From Erodium maritimum (taxonomy: Eukaryota > Streptophyta > Magnoliopsida > Geraniales > Geraniaceae), in NCBI GenBank assembly GCA_963921825.1, contig OY997591.1:48939825-49003824 (forward strand): a stretch of DNA of 64,000 nucleotides, in the 5' to 3' direction. Shown here one piece after another: positions 32,131 to 44,752 of the stretch. A program made the translations under genes and the position numbers. Below the pieces are notes generated by a model that saw nothing but the letters and a program-made list of their open reading frames with translations, did no database searches and had not been told where the DNA came from. Each line of letters begins with the position of its first letter. The stretch's first letter is position 1.

Positions 32131-34430
32131 ACAATAAAAATGCACAACAACCTCCGGCATACTCGATGCCTTCAACAGTCCTAAGATCACTAGTTTCACA
32201 AACAACCTCCGGGCATGGTCATATGCCTCCAGTACTCCTAATATCAACAAGTTCACAATCAACCTCCGGGCATGGTCATATGCCTCCAGTAAATCAATTA
32301 TCGCTAAGTTAGCTGCTCCTACGACACTACTAAGTGTCACATGCTTTTCTCATAACGCTACAATCCCGTAATATGATTTTCTAATAAACGCTACAATCCC
32401 GTATCATGCTTTTCTAATAATTAAATAATTCTACCCAACCCACGACACCCCGGTGTCACATGCAATTCTACTGTTAACTTTCCCCAGTCAGGGCCGAGAT
32501 CCGGCAACTTTTCCCTACCTCGTGCGTGTTCTCCCAAAAGCCAAACCACGAGCTCCGGTGATGATCTCAGTCACAAACCCAGCTTTCCCTTGCCTCGGTC
32601 CGTGGCACGATCTAAAGGAACACAAATTAAAGTCACTTAACAACTCGCAGAAACAAACCGAAAACCATTAAACTCGATGCCCAAACTTAACCCCGACAAT
32701 GTCGATCACTCCCAAATTTCCCAATTACTCGACATTGTCGATAAAGGACCCGTAAAGGCCCGATTCGCCCGACATGGCGAATCTGCCCGGGTTTTGTTAA
32801 TTGCCTTCCGGGGCTCCGAAAGCCCCCGTTTTCGTTTCTACGGTCTTAGAATAATTCAAGGAACCCAACGCACTTGACGGAATCGAATTCCGACTTCTAA
32901 GTCAATTAATTAACGTTTAAAGTTTCCAAAACCCGTTAATTACAACTTCTCCAATTTAATTCCAATTTCCGATTCGGTTAAGGATAAATGGTCCGGGGAA
33001 CGTTTTATACCACCCGAAACACAAAACCCGATCACCCGAGCATGTGGGCCCCACCAACCCACTTGGCCGAGAGCTCCTAGGGCTCAAGGGGGGTTCGGCC
33101 ACCATGGTGGTGGCTGGTACCACCTCCGGCCAGCCACCCCATGGCCGGCCGGCCACCACCCACGATGGCCAAAGCTCCTCCCGAGCCTCCGGTCACCGGA
33201 AAACGTGCAATTAAAGCACCAACACCTCTAAAACGTCTCCAACAATTACCCCAACACCAAAACCACCTCAAACTAATAGTTTTACCCAAACCCTAACAAT
33301 TGAAAATCAACAAAACGGGAATCGGTTCGGTGCTTACTCGAGAGGAGAACGAGGGGAACGATGTTGCTCCTTGCCTTGAGACGATCCAAAGGTTCGATCA
33401 ACTCCAAACCCTAGCTTTCCCTCTCTTCTCTCTTCTTCTTCTTCTTCTTCTTCTCCTTCTCTCTCTAAACCCTCTCTTCCTTTCTAATTTAATTAAACTA
33501 ACAACAATTTCTATTTTTTCTCTTTTAACACCACATATTCGGCCACCACTCTCCTCCACACCTTTTCCCCCCAAAACTAACACCACCACAAAGTGGACAA
33601 GTGTCAAGGTGGGTCCCACACCTTTTGGAAAATATCTACTTGATATTTTCCAATCAGATTCGCGAAAAACGGACGTTTCGGGCCCCGAACGGGCACTTTT
33701 CCCAAGAAATTACGAAACTGGACGGGCGACAAGGAAACGGCCCAACTAAGACCGCTACGACGACGGCTAAGCTTTTTGGATCCAAAACGGTCCTCGAATG
33801 GACCAAAACGTCGCTCGGTTGACTTTTCCAACGAAAAGTCAACATTTCCCAAATTGATCAGAAAGTTGCCCTGAGTCCCCCGGACCTCACTTTGGTCAAT
33901 AACGGGGTCAACTTAAGTCTGGTATGACCCTCGGGGTCCAATTCCGGTTCAATTCAGTGTCTGTTGGAAAATTTTAAATTTTCCTGTTTTTCGCAGATTT
34001 GACTGGCGTTGACCGGGAGTGGTTATTACACTTCCCGTGGACGTTGTTAGTAGTTATGCTTTGCTAGTATGCCCTAATTGGATGATTACTCTTGGTAGTG
34101 AACGGATGTTCATAACCTTAACTACTTTTCCTACTGAGCCAAAGCTCACCCCTTTACCTTGTTGCTTTTCAAGTCTTGAGCGGGACTTGTGCTAGCGGAA
34201 TTCTCGACGCTTGGGAGCCAGAGAGGGTCTTGTCTAGAGGTCTAGAGACGTACTGCTATTTGAACTAAACTCTTATTTTGATGGTTTTTATGAGCCGTTG
34301 ACTCTTTTGATCGGATTTATGGATTTCATAACTTTATGTTTAAACTTATCTCATTTCTATTGCTTTATTATTATTGTTTTAAGCTCACGGCTCGAGTCTG
34401 GTCAATAAACGGATTTGGGGCGTGACAATT

Positions 34431-34442
34431 TGGTATCAGAGC
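34431..34442 (+). promoter_or_regulatory. Primer-binding site, initiator tRNA-Met type
   Basis: TGGTATCAGAGC, three bases after the LTR end, is the standard plant retrotransposon site complementary to the 3' end of initiator methionine tRNA. Confidence 0.9.
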
Positions 34443-35292
34443 CTGGTTTTCATTGAAATTGTTTTTCAAACCTCGGACCGTACGTCAATTAGGTGGGTAG
34501 AGTTGGGTCGTTAGGTTGCCGTGTGTCGGTCACGCAAATCGGAGATGCCCTACGCGTAGAAACGAGACGGAGAGAGTCTCAGGTTGGTGGTTGACCGGTC
34601 TAAGTACCGTGTGTCTTGGGTGAACCTGTGTGGTTGGTGTCTTTGTTTGAGTTAAACTGTTTTTCCGAGTGTGAACTTGGCTGGGCGAGAAGAGTGAAAT
34701 TACCGAGACCCGAGGTGTGTGACTGAGGTATTTGGCCGTGTGCTGTAATTGTGTTTAAGTGTTGTGTGCAGGTTGTCACGCATAAGCGGATGGTTAGCTT
34801 AATTTACGAACGGGTCATGCCCGATTTTCGGTAGAAACCGAAGTGTATGTACCATCACAATTCGGCTACAAGGGCCACTATAGCCGGATGTGAATGGGGG
34901 GATGTCGATTGGTTACAACGTAATTGGGGACGCCTGAACCGGGTTGTAACGACGTGATGTCAACATGAATGTTATGTTAGAAAGAGGACGTGTTAAGATC
35001 TTGAAACTAAGTCTTTGTTGTACATTTTGGTATTACTTTGTGGTATGAACTGTAGTCTGTGTGACTTTTGCGTGAAATTGTTGTAGAAGGGTTGACTGTG
35101 TGTGACCTCGCTGTTTGACTGTGTGATATGTGTGCACTGCTGTGTGAAATTGGGTGACTATACTATACTGAGTATAATATTACTATGAGTACTAGTGTGG
35201 TGGATTGTGTGTGACGTTAGTTACTTTAAGCGCGTTGTTCTTTAAGAGTAAGAAACTGAACATGTGCGTTATCCGTGCATCGAATTTGCGAC
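34443..35292 (+). other. Leader of gypsy element 2
   Basis: 850 bp between the primer-binding site and the gag ATG, GT-rich with no long frame. Its end (GTGCGTTATCCGTGCATCG) resembles the end of the leader in element 1 near 14470. In intact elements this region carries the packaging signal; none can be assigned by eye. Confidence 0.6.
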
Positions 35293-36504
35293 ATGGCACC
35301 GACTTACGTTCCGCGAGGCACGAGGAGACGACCCGCTAGAGGCCGAGGACAGCCATCGACCGCCGAGTCGGCAGGGGCGACTAGTGCCCAGGGTGCACCC
35401 GCTGAGGGGCACGAGAGGGTTGAGACAGCCCAGGCGGCAGCTCTGGAGGAGCTGACCCGCACTGTTCAGGGATTGGCAGCAGCCTTTTCCTGGAGAGAGG
35501 CCACATCTCCGACACCGGAGGCTGTACCTGCTGCCACTACAGCAGCCACTGAGGGACCTAGTCAGGTCGACAGTTACACTGCGCAGGCACTGCGAGACTT
35601 CCGCAGCCTGGGCACGCCTGTGTTTTCCGGGGAGCCAGACCCCGAGGCAGCCGAGAGGTGGCTGGAGCGGATCACCTGCAACCTGGACACGTCAGGGGTG
35701 TTGAGTGGTAGCCTCCGAGTATCATTCACAACTTTCCATCTGGAGGGAGAGGCCTACCACAGACAACGATTTCTGGAGCAGTATTTCCCACAGTCGGTAC
35801 TGGATGACCGACGTCAGCAGTTCCTGGAGCTGCGACAGGAGGGACTGTTAGTGTCCGAGTACGAGGCGAGGTTCACCTCCTTGTCTCGTTTTTCTCAGGA
35901 GATGGTACAGACTAAGGCTCTCCGTTGCCGACGTTTCGAGGGAGGGCTTCGCCCTGCGATCGCGGACCGAGTCGCTGTTTTGAGGACCCAGGTGTTTTCT
36001 GACCTGGTGGAGCAGGCCTTGACCGTGGAGTGACGCTTCTGTGAGACAGCTAGAGCTTGGGAAGTTAGGCCGAGATCGAGTAGCTCCCTGAGGCCATCTG
36101 AGTCTCGATATACGAGGAGGCAGAGGACCACAAGATCGTTTCAGTCTCAGACACAGTTGAGAGGACCGCGACAGGCCGGGTCAGTGGCTTCTGTTGGACC
36201 TTCATTGTCAGGGCGCACGTGTTACCGATGCGGGCGGCCAGCTCACATGGCTCGAGACTATCCGGAGAGTAGCGGACCAGTAGACCGTCCGGCGGGTAGA
36301 CCTGAGGAGAGGTCGAGTGCTGGGCCACCGCTATGTCACCAGTGTGGTAGGCCAGGACAGTTCACTTCCAGGTGCCCCGATCAATTTTTGGAGGTGGCGG
36401 CCCCGCGACCACAACAGTCGCAGACTGGGCAGTCACCACAGTTCCAGCATCTTAGGCACCGGCGTAGAGAGAACCGCGACAAGATGCGAGTGCACCAGCG
36501 TTGA
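35293..36504 (+). pseudogene. Gag of gypsy element 2, broken
   Basis: The ATG at 35293 opens an Arg-rich N-terminus, then a Gag core (TPVFSGEPDPEAAERWLERI) and YEARFTSLSRFSQEM. The conserved HWW segment is deleted near 35760. A stop at 36031 interrupts the frame, which resumes in phase to 36504. Two zinc knuckles are degraded: in CYRCGRPAHMARDYP the last Cys is Tyr, and CHQCGRPGQFTSRC lacks the His. Both would be expected to lose zinc binding. Confidence 0.8.
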
Positions 36505-36524
36505 GGTAGTGAGCTGCGCAGCAG

Positions 36525-39500
36525 GTGGCACTTCCACCACCCCCGAGAGGCAGACCCCCGGCACAACAAGGCCGAGTGTATGTTGTCACCGACTCTCGAG
36601 CTGAGAGACATCACTCTGGTCATGAGGCTACTCAAGGTACGTGCTTGCTTTATAATTCATGGGCATCTTTCTTGTTTGATACTAGAGCATCTCATTCTTT
36701 CATCTCTTCTTCTTTCGCTAGTATGTTGGGGTTGAGGGTGGAGTCGTTGAGTGGACCTTTATGTCTTGACACCCCGGTTACGGGAGAGGTAGTTTTGAGT
36801 ACCGTTTATCGTGCATGTGAGATTCGGGTGGCTGATTGCCCTTTTTATGGTGATTTGCTTATGTTGGACATGACGACATTCGACGTGATTCTGGGGATGA
36901 ACTGGATGACGAGGTATCGGGCGTCGATCGACTGTTATCGTCGGCAAGTGACCGTAGTATCAGGTGACACGATCGTCACTTGCGTCTTGGGCAGTAGGAG
37001 CGGAGTACTTCTGTCTGCGTTGACCGTGGGAGATGTGACGTATACCGTGCAAAGTAGAGAGCTACCACGGGTGGTGTGCGAGTTCACGGAGGTCTTTCCG
37101 GAGGAGCTGTCGGGATTACCGCCAGCACGCGAGGTGGAGTTTAAGATCGACTTGATCCCGAATACGGCGCCGATATCTATGGCCTCGTATCGGTTTGCAC
37201 CAACCGAGTTGGTCGAGCTGAAGCGACAACTCGAGGAGCTTCGAGAGAAGGGATTCATCCGACCGAGTGCTTCGCCGTGGGGAGCACCCGCCCTCTTCGT
37301 GAAGAAGAAGGGTGGAGCGTTGAGGATGTGCATCGATTACCGGAAGTTGAACCGAGTTACGGTGAAGAACCGTTACCCGATGCCAAGGATCGATGACCTG
37401 TTTGATCAGCTGAGAGGAGCGAAGTGCTTCTCGAAGATTGATCTTCGATCAAGGTACTATCAATTGAGGGTTCGGGAGGAGGATGTGGAGAAGACCGCAT
37501 TTCGGACTCGGTATGGGCACTATGAGTTCCTGGTGATGTGGTTCGGGTTGACGAACGCACCTGCAGCGTTCATGGACTTGATGAATAATATCTTCCGACC
37601 CTACTTGGACCAGTTCGTCGTGGTGTTCGTAGACGACATTCTAATTTATTCGCCGAGTGAGGAGGCGCACGTGGAGCACCTGAGGACAATGTTGACATTG
37701 TTGCGCACTCACCAGCTGTACGACAACCTGGAGAAATGCGAGTTCTGGCTCGCCAAGGTGAAGTTCCTCGGGCATGTTGTGTCCCGAGAGGGTATACTCG
37801 TCAATCCGACGAAGATCGACGCGGTCTCGAAGTGGGCACGGCCCAAGAGTGTCTTCGAGATCCGCAGCTTCCTAGGCTTGGCAGGGTACTATCGACGATT
37901 CGTCCGGGACTTCTCACGTCTGGCCGCGCCGATGACTGCCTTGACACGCAAGGGATCGGAGTTTGTGTGGACAGATGAGTGTGATCACTCCTTTGCCGAG
38001 CTGAAGGCTCGTTTGACCACCGCACCCGTGTTGATAGTGCCGGAGCGCGGGGTCGGGTATGATATGTATTGTGATGCTTCCGGCGAGGGACTGTGGTGTG
38101 TGTTGATGCAGTCCGGGAAGGTAGTTGCATATGGCTCGAGACAGTTGAAGACACATGAGCGCAACTACCCGACCCATGACCTAGAGTTGCAGCAATTGTC
38201 TTTGCATTGAAGAGCTGGCGGCAGTATTTGTATGGAGAGCGATTCCGGGTGTTCTCGGATCACAAGAGCCTCAAGTACATCTTCTCCCAGCGCGACTTGA
38301 ACATGCGCCATAGGCGATGGGTGGAGCTGTTGGAGGAGTACGACTTCGAGTTACTCTACCACCTGGGCAAGGCGAACGTCGTCGCCGATGCCCTGAGTAG
38401 GAAGTCGACTCACAGCCTTGCTAGTATATCTGTCCGAGAGTGGGACATGATGGAGGAGTTGAGCACGTTTCGGCTCGAGCTCGATGAGATCACCGATGGC
38501 GTGGCCATGTGTTCGTTGGTGGCGCATCCCACACTATTTGCTCGTGTGCTGGAGGCACATGCCGGGGATGCCGAGACGGCGGAGATCCGGGAGAGGATGA
38601 TCAGAGTGGTGTTGACACCGAGGGCTGGGAGCAGGGTACTGATCTGGGTCTGCGATACCGAGGAGGGCTGTTTGTACCGCGTGGTTGTCGAGATGATGTG
38701 TTGAGAGAGTCTCATCACTCCCATCTTGCTGTGCACCCGGGTGGCACCAAGATGTATCGGGATATCCAGCGGCAGTTCTGGTGGAGCGGGATGCGGAGAG
38801 CAGTGACAGAGTTCGTTTCGAGATGCCTCACCAGTCAGCAGGTAAAGGCCGAGCATCAGCGTCACGCTGGCTTGCTACAGCTACTACCAATTGCGGAGTG
38901 GAAGTGGGAGCACGTCACGATGGACTTCGTGAGTGGCTTACCGAGGTCGTCGAGAGGGCATGATGCATTTTGGGTGGTGGTCGACCGATTGACCAAGTCG
39001 GCACACTTCTTGGCCACGAGGATGACGGATACAGTTGATACTTTGAGCCGGTTGTATGTTCGGGAGATCATCCGTCTTCACGGGGTTCCGGTGTCGATTG
39101 TGTCCGACAGGGATCCGCGTTTCACCTCTAGATTTTGGGAGAGCTTGCAGAGAGCGTTGGGAACCGAGGCCTTCCTTAGTACATCGTATCACCCACAAAC
39201 CGACGATCATTTAGAGCGCACTATTCAGATAATAGAGGACATGCTACGAGCTTGTGTGCTGGACTTCCGAGGGTCATGGGAGGACCACTTACCACTAGCG
39301 GAGTTTGCCTACAACAACAGATTCCAGGCCAGTATTGGGATTGCACCGTTTGAGGTGTTGTATGGTAAGCCGTGCAGATCGCCCGTGTGTTGGGCAGAGG
39401 TGGGAGACCGGAGTCTACTTTGTCCAGAGCTTGTCCAGGAGACGACCGAGAAGGTCGCACTGATTCGGGATCAGTTTAGGACTGCACAGAGTCGCCAGAA

Positions 39501-39958
39501 GAGTTATGCAGATAGGTGGCGCAGGCCTCTTGTCGGTTGGTGATCATGTGTTGCTGAGGGTGAGCCCAAAGAAGGGCATATTGCGGTTCAACCGTGGCGG
39601 AGGCAAGTTGACCCCGCGGTTTATCAGACCTTTCGAGATCTTGAGCAGAGTTGGAGCTATTTCCTATCGCCTTGCATAGCCACTGCAGCTCGGGAACGTG
39701 CATAACGTCTTCCATGTATCCCAGCTGCGGAAGTACACTGCGGACCCTTCCCACGTGATTGAGTGGATGGACATCGAGGTAGCTGAAGATTTTTCGTATG
39801 AGGAGCAACCAGTTAGGATTCTGGATAGACAAGAGAAGGCCTTGCGTGGCAGGACTATCCCACTGGTACGTGTGCAGTGGAAGCACCACGGAGCAGAGTC
39901 GACATGGGAGCGCGAGGATGAGGTTCATGCGAAGTACCCCAGCCTGTTCGACCCTTGA
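36525..39958 (+). pseudogene. Pol polyprotein of gypsy element 2, broken
   Basis: The first frame runs 36525-38210: protease, whose active site reads Asp-Thr-Arg instead of Asp-Thr-Gly (36678-36686), reverse transcriptase with FVDD intact (37626-37637), and the start of RNase H. A frameshift near 38200 moves to the rest of RNase H (38207-38704). Another near 38640 leads to the integrase (to 39543), where the zinc-binding CxxC reads CLTS and the second catalytic Asp and Glu positions are in place (RDPRF, LERTIQ). A further shift and a stop near 39680 precede the chromodomain tail, ending ...KYPSLFDP at 39958. Confidence 0.85.
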
Positions 39959-39995
39959 GGTACTACTGTCTTAAATTTCGAGGAAGTAATTCTTT

Positions 39996-40008
39996 TAAGG
40001 GGGTAGAT
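39996..40008 (+). promoter_or_regulatory. Polypurine tract of gypsy element 2
   Basis: TAAGGGGGTAGAT lies immediately before the 3' LTR, matching the layout in element 1. Confidence 0.7.
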
Positions 40009-43000
40009 TGTAACAACCGCCCCCGGTCGATCCCGGTCGAACCAGAGGTTTTCGGCGAAAGTTAACTTTTTTTCCGGAAAAGTCAATCGATGACTCCGGG
40101 AGTCATTCGGAACCTTTCTGGGGCCCAAAAAGCTTAGTCGTCGTTACGCTTAGCTTAGTTCGGCCGTTCCCTTTCAAATGACTGTAATATTGGGAAAAGT
40201 CAACCCAGAGTCAACTTTGGTCAAACCTCGAGATTTAATAATTAATTAATGGTGTGCTGAGATAATTTGAATGAGGTGGTCCCCACTATGGACACATGTC
40301 CATAGTGCCTTGGATGAGAAGAAAAAAGGTCTAAAGACCATTTTACCCTCAAAAGCTTGGGCATAGAAGGCAAAGAAGAAATGGGGCATATTGGACAATT
40401 CAAGGGTAGGTTAAAGCCCTCATTTGGGTCATTTTTCACCCACTTTTCAGTGTTGGCCGAATTTGAGAGAGGAAGAAAGAAGAAAAAGAGCTTAGGAGGC
40501 TTGAAGAAGAAGAAAAGAGAAAAAAAAATAGGGTCTTGAGCCCATTTGCTACCAAAAACCTCTCAAAAACTCTTGATTCTTCATCTATTCTCCATCCTCA
40601 AGGTAAATCCCTCTTCCTTTTTCATTTTGGGAGATTTTGGTTCATGGGTTTTGAAGAAATTGATGAACAAGGGTTGGGTTTTTGAGTTTTGATGATGGAT
40701 GATGATTTATGGAGTGAAAAGGAGATTGGATGTTGGATTTAATTTGGTTTTGTGGAGTTTTGATGAAGACCCTTGTTGGATTTTGAAGTAGAGACGTTCT
40801 AGGTACTGTTTTGGAGCTTTAGAAGGTCATCAATGGAGCTTTTGGGGGTATTTTTCGTGAAAACCCGAGGCTGGAGGAAGAAAACGGTGAACAGTGTCAG
40901 ACCCGTCACGGATCCGTGACGGGCACCGTGACGGGAGACGTCATGGCTCTGTGAGGGAGACCGTGACGACGTCAGTCACGACTCCGTGAGGAGAACCGTG
41001 ACGGCCTGGACCACGGATCCATGACCAGATCCGTGGCGGAGCCCATCAAGGACTCGTGATCAGAACCGTGACAGACCTGATTTGACCCTTTTGGGTCCTT
41101 TTCGTCGAATTTCGAGTAATTGGGACGGTTATCTATAACCGGGCCCTCTTAGGGTTAATTGGGAGTGTTTTTCCTCTTTTAACCTTGTGAATTACTCTTA
41201 ATTCTCGGTTTGTTTTGTGATCCAAGACTTTGGACCCGAGCGTGACGGAGGAGGCACTTGGACATCGTGAAGTGGAGGATGAAGCTAGCCAGGTCGTCAT
41301 CAGCTATGAGTTGAGAGTTGATTACTTTTGAGGTAGGGAAAGTAGTGAACACCGATGTAATTACGGAAAGTTACTAGTATGCTTTTATAATAATAATAAT
41401 CAGAAAGGTCCTAGTTTGCATATAGGATGTGATTCACTAGAATAACCGCTTTCAATTATGATAATAAATGGAAGAGTCTTAGTTTGCATGTAGGATGTGA
41501 TTCACTCGAATAATCGCTTTCAATTATGGGAAATTGTCGTGCTGGTAGAATGGCCATGTCGAGCCTTAGGGTTGCATGTTGACTGTGATGCCATGATCTA
41601 TGATTGAGATGCTTGGTGCGTGTTGTAGTCGTTGATTAGATTGAGAGTCATAATAAGATATACTTGGTGTAGCATGTTGTTGCTATGTTTGGGCATGTGT
41701 GCCATGCGTGATATGAGGTGAACTATTGATTGTGATATGATCGGGTGAGTGATAGATCGATATGTGTGTTATGGTGAGTTGGCTCGGTTAGTATACCGTG
41801 GTCGAACTATGGCAGTGTAATGCGTGTTATGCTCTTGAGGTGTGTTCAAAGAGGAGGTGTAACCGGCGTGATACCCACACTGAGGGATAGTTCCGGTGTA
41901 GGATATCGAGGCCAAGGATGACGTGACTGGTACTGCGATGACTTGTGGTCCGGGACGACGTCCGACCGAGGTGTGTGCCGGTCTGGTACGTATGGTGAGT
42001 AATGCCCCGAGTCTGTGTGCCGGGAAGACATATGGCTGAATGTATTTCCGGTCGAGGATGTTACCCCGCGTCTTAGTGACGGGAAGATATCGGGACTGAT
42101 GCTATGTGTTCCGGTACGATATAAGTGGATGTGTGCATTCGGTGATGTTGGAAACTGCTGTATGGGACATGTGTTTGTTCTGATGTAATTGCTATATTTT
42201 GCTGATTGGTTGCGTGCATTGTTTAAGTGTGATTATGGTCTTGTGAGAGTGATGAGTGGTTGGTAACTTCCTGTCACGCCCCAATTTCAGTAAAACCGAA
42301 CTGGGGACGCGAACATTTTAAATAATAAGCCGTTTGAAACCTGTTTTCATTAAACACTTTAAAATACCAGTTTAGTTCAACACAATAATAATTACAGTTT
42401 AAAACACGTCCCAACAAGTGGACAAAAGTACAAGGTATCCGTCACTAGACTCAAAAGACAAAACCCGGACTCCGCTCCTAGCTCCACAAGCTTCGAGAGC
42501 TCACCTAGTCCGTCCCACGAACAGTACCTGTAGGAAAAGCAGATAGGGGTGAGCGTTCGCTCACCACCACGGATAACAGACTGACTACGACATAATTAGC
42601 AGAAAAGCAGTAACACTAAAACCAAACCCGACACCGGGACTACAGTCCCCAACTGACCCACAACCCGTTACCTTCCTCAACAGACTCAACACTCGATAAT
42701 ACAGTGTAGACCCGACACAACTATCGACGACCTCCTCAAGGACTCGACAGAAAGACTACACAACGCCAAACAAGATCACAAAGGATCGCACACCAGCTGC
42801 TCAGTAACCAATCTCAATCAGGTCAGGGTTCGACCTATCGCAATTCCTCAACACGTAGTCGGATCAGGCTGTCGACCTTTCAAACTCGCAATTCATCGAC
42901 ACTAAGTCGGATTAGGCTGTCGACCTTTAGAACTCGCAATTCATCGACACTGAGTCGGATCAGGCTGTCGACCTTTAGAACTCGCAATTCATCGACACTA

Positions 43001-44752
43001 AGTCGGATCAGGCTGTCGACCTTTAGAACTCACAATTCATCGACACTGAGTCGGATCAGGCTGTCGACCTTTAGAACTCACAACTTCAGGTAACTACAAT
43101 CACAATCACATGCAAGTTCAAACACACAGGCACTCAAGGCCACTCAAGACACCTCAACAATCAAGACTCGAGTTCAACAACCCCACAGGCACTCACTGCC
43201 ACTCAAGAAACACCAACGATCAAGACTCGGGTTCAACAACCCCACGGCACTCACTGCCACTCAAGACACACCAATGGTCAAGACTCGGGTTCAACAACCC
43301 CACGACACTCACTGCCACTCAAGACACCCCAACGGTCAAGACTCGGGTTCAACAACCCCACGGCACTCACGGACACCCCAAAACATCAACAGTAAGACAC
43401 AGGCACTCATGGCCACCCAAGACACCAATTTAAATACACGGGCTCTCATGGCCACCCAAGACACCAACAATTAAATACGGGCACTCATGGCCACCCAAGA
43501 CACCAATTTAAATACACGGGCTCCCAAGAATAATCGCTTTCAATTATGATAATAAACGGAAGAGTCTTAGTCTACATGTAGGATGTGATTCACTAGAATA
43601 CTCGCTTTCTATTATGGGAAATTGTCGTGCTGGTAGAATGGCCATGTCGAGCCTTAGGGTTGCGTGTTGACTGTGATGTCATGATCTATGATTGAGATGC
43701 TTGGTGCGTGTTGTAGCCGTTGATTGGATTGAGAGTCATAATAAGATATACTCGGTGTAGCATGTTGTTGCTATGTTTGGGCATGTGTGCCATGCGTGAT
43801 ATGAGGTGAACTATTGATTGTGATATGATCAGGTGAGTGATAAACCGATATGTGTGTTATGGTGAGTTGGCTCGGTTAGTATACCGTGGTCGAACTATGG
43901 CAGTTTAATGCGTGTTATGCTATTGAGGTGTGTTCCAAGAGGAGGTGTAACCGGCGTGATACCCACACCGAGGGATAGTTCCAGTGTAGGATATCGAGGC
44001 CAAGGATGACGTGACCAGTACCCCGATGACTTGTTGTCCGGGACGACGTCCGGCCGAGGTATGTGCCGGTCCAGTACGTATGGTGAGTAATGCCCCGAGT
44101 TTGTGTGCCGGGAAGACATCTGACTGAATGTATTGCCGGTCGAGGATGTTACCCCGCGTCTCAGTGACGTGAAGATATCGGGACTGATGCTGTGTGTTCC
44201 AGTACGATATAAGTGGTTGTGTGCATTCGGTGATGTTGGAAACTGCTGTATGGGACACGTGTTTGTTTTGCTATAAGTGCTATGTTTTGCTGATTGGCTG
44301 CGTACGTTGTTTACGTGTGATTATCGTCTTGTGAGAGTGATGAGTGGTTGGTAACTTCCCGTGGACGTTGTTAGTAGTTATGCTTTGCTAGTATACCCTA
44401 ATTGGACGATTACTCGTGGTGGTGAACGGATGTTCATAACCTTAACTACTTTTCCTACTAGCCAAAGCTCACCCCTTTACCTTGTTGCTTTTCAGGTCTT
44501 GAGCGGGACTTGTGCTAGCGGAATTCTCGGTGCTTGGGAGCCAGAGAGGGTCTTGTCTAGAGGTCTAGAGACGTACTGTTATTTGAACTAAACTCTTATT
44601 TTGATGGTTTTTATGAGCTGTTGACTCTTTTGATCGGATTTATGGATTTCAGAACTTTATGTTTAAACTTATTTCATTTCTATTGCTTTATTTAATTATT
44701 GTTTTAAGCTCACGGCTCGAGTCCGGTCAATAACCGGATTTGGGGCATGACA
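40009..44752 (+). repeat. 3' LTR of gypsy element 2 with an internal templated insertion
   Basis: Starts TGTAACAACCGCCCCCGG and ends GGGGCATGACA. It aligns with the 5' LTR up to about 41403 with scattered differences, then is nearly identical to the 5' LTR for 2.1 kb, then returns to diverged LTR sequence at 43529, repeating the LTR from the point equivalent to 41441. So about 0.83 kb of LTR is present twice (41441-42267 and 43529-44359). Confidence 0.88.
41404..43528 (+). repeat. Segment copied from the 5' LTR, including part of its nested solo LTR
   Basis: It corresponds to 29758-31882 at a constant offset of 11,646 bp. I found only two differences by eye, at 43483 and 43524, both near the right edge. 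It includes the left flank and first ~1.26 kb of the solo LTR (42272-43528), including the 48-bp array. At the right edge CCCAAG is followed directly by AATAATCGCTTTC of the ordinary LTR. Confidence 0.85.

Larger units (their letters stand above)
30626..34030 (-). mobile_element. Reverse solo gypsy LTR with perfect TSD
   Basis: 3,405 bp, from TGTCACGCCCCAATTTCAG to GAGTGGTTATTACA, flanked by CTTCC (30621-30625 and 34031-34035). It belongs to the TGTAATAACCACTCCC family of 9696-12535. It contains a 48-bp array (31193-31434), 57- and 39-bp arrays (31480-32130) and a GC-rich module (about 33050-33200). Open frames inside the arrays are artefacts. Confidence 0.9.
26535..34427 (+). repeat. 5' LTR of gypsy element 2 (with LINE and solo LTR inside)
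   Basis: Pieces 26535-26896, 28747-30625 and 34036-34427 align with the 3' LTR. Total own sequence is about 2.6 kb. A structured GC-rich module with many CGTGAC/GTCACG pairs lies at 29240-29440. The end GGGGCGTGACA at 34427 is followed by ATT and the primer-binding site. Confidence 0.88.
26535..44752 (+). mobile_element. Ty3/gypsy chromovirus-like retrotransposon 2, 18.2 kb with nested insertions
   Basis: Starts TGTAAGAACTGCCCCC and ends GGGGCATGACA. It has a primer-binding site, gag, pol, polypurine tract and both LTRs. A LINE (26897-28746) and a reverse solo LTR (30626-34030) sit in the 5' LTR, and the 3' LTR holds a 2.1-kb extra segment (41404-43528). Without these it would be about 11 kb. 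The chromodomain tail and long LTRs suggest the same Tekay/Del-type group as element 1. All reading frames are broken. Confidence 0.9.

Noticed and set aside
34431..34442. Possible tRNA gene remnant
   Set aside because: Only the 12-base primer-binding complement is present, directly after an LTR end.
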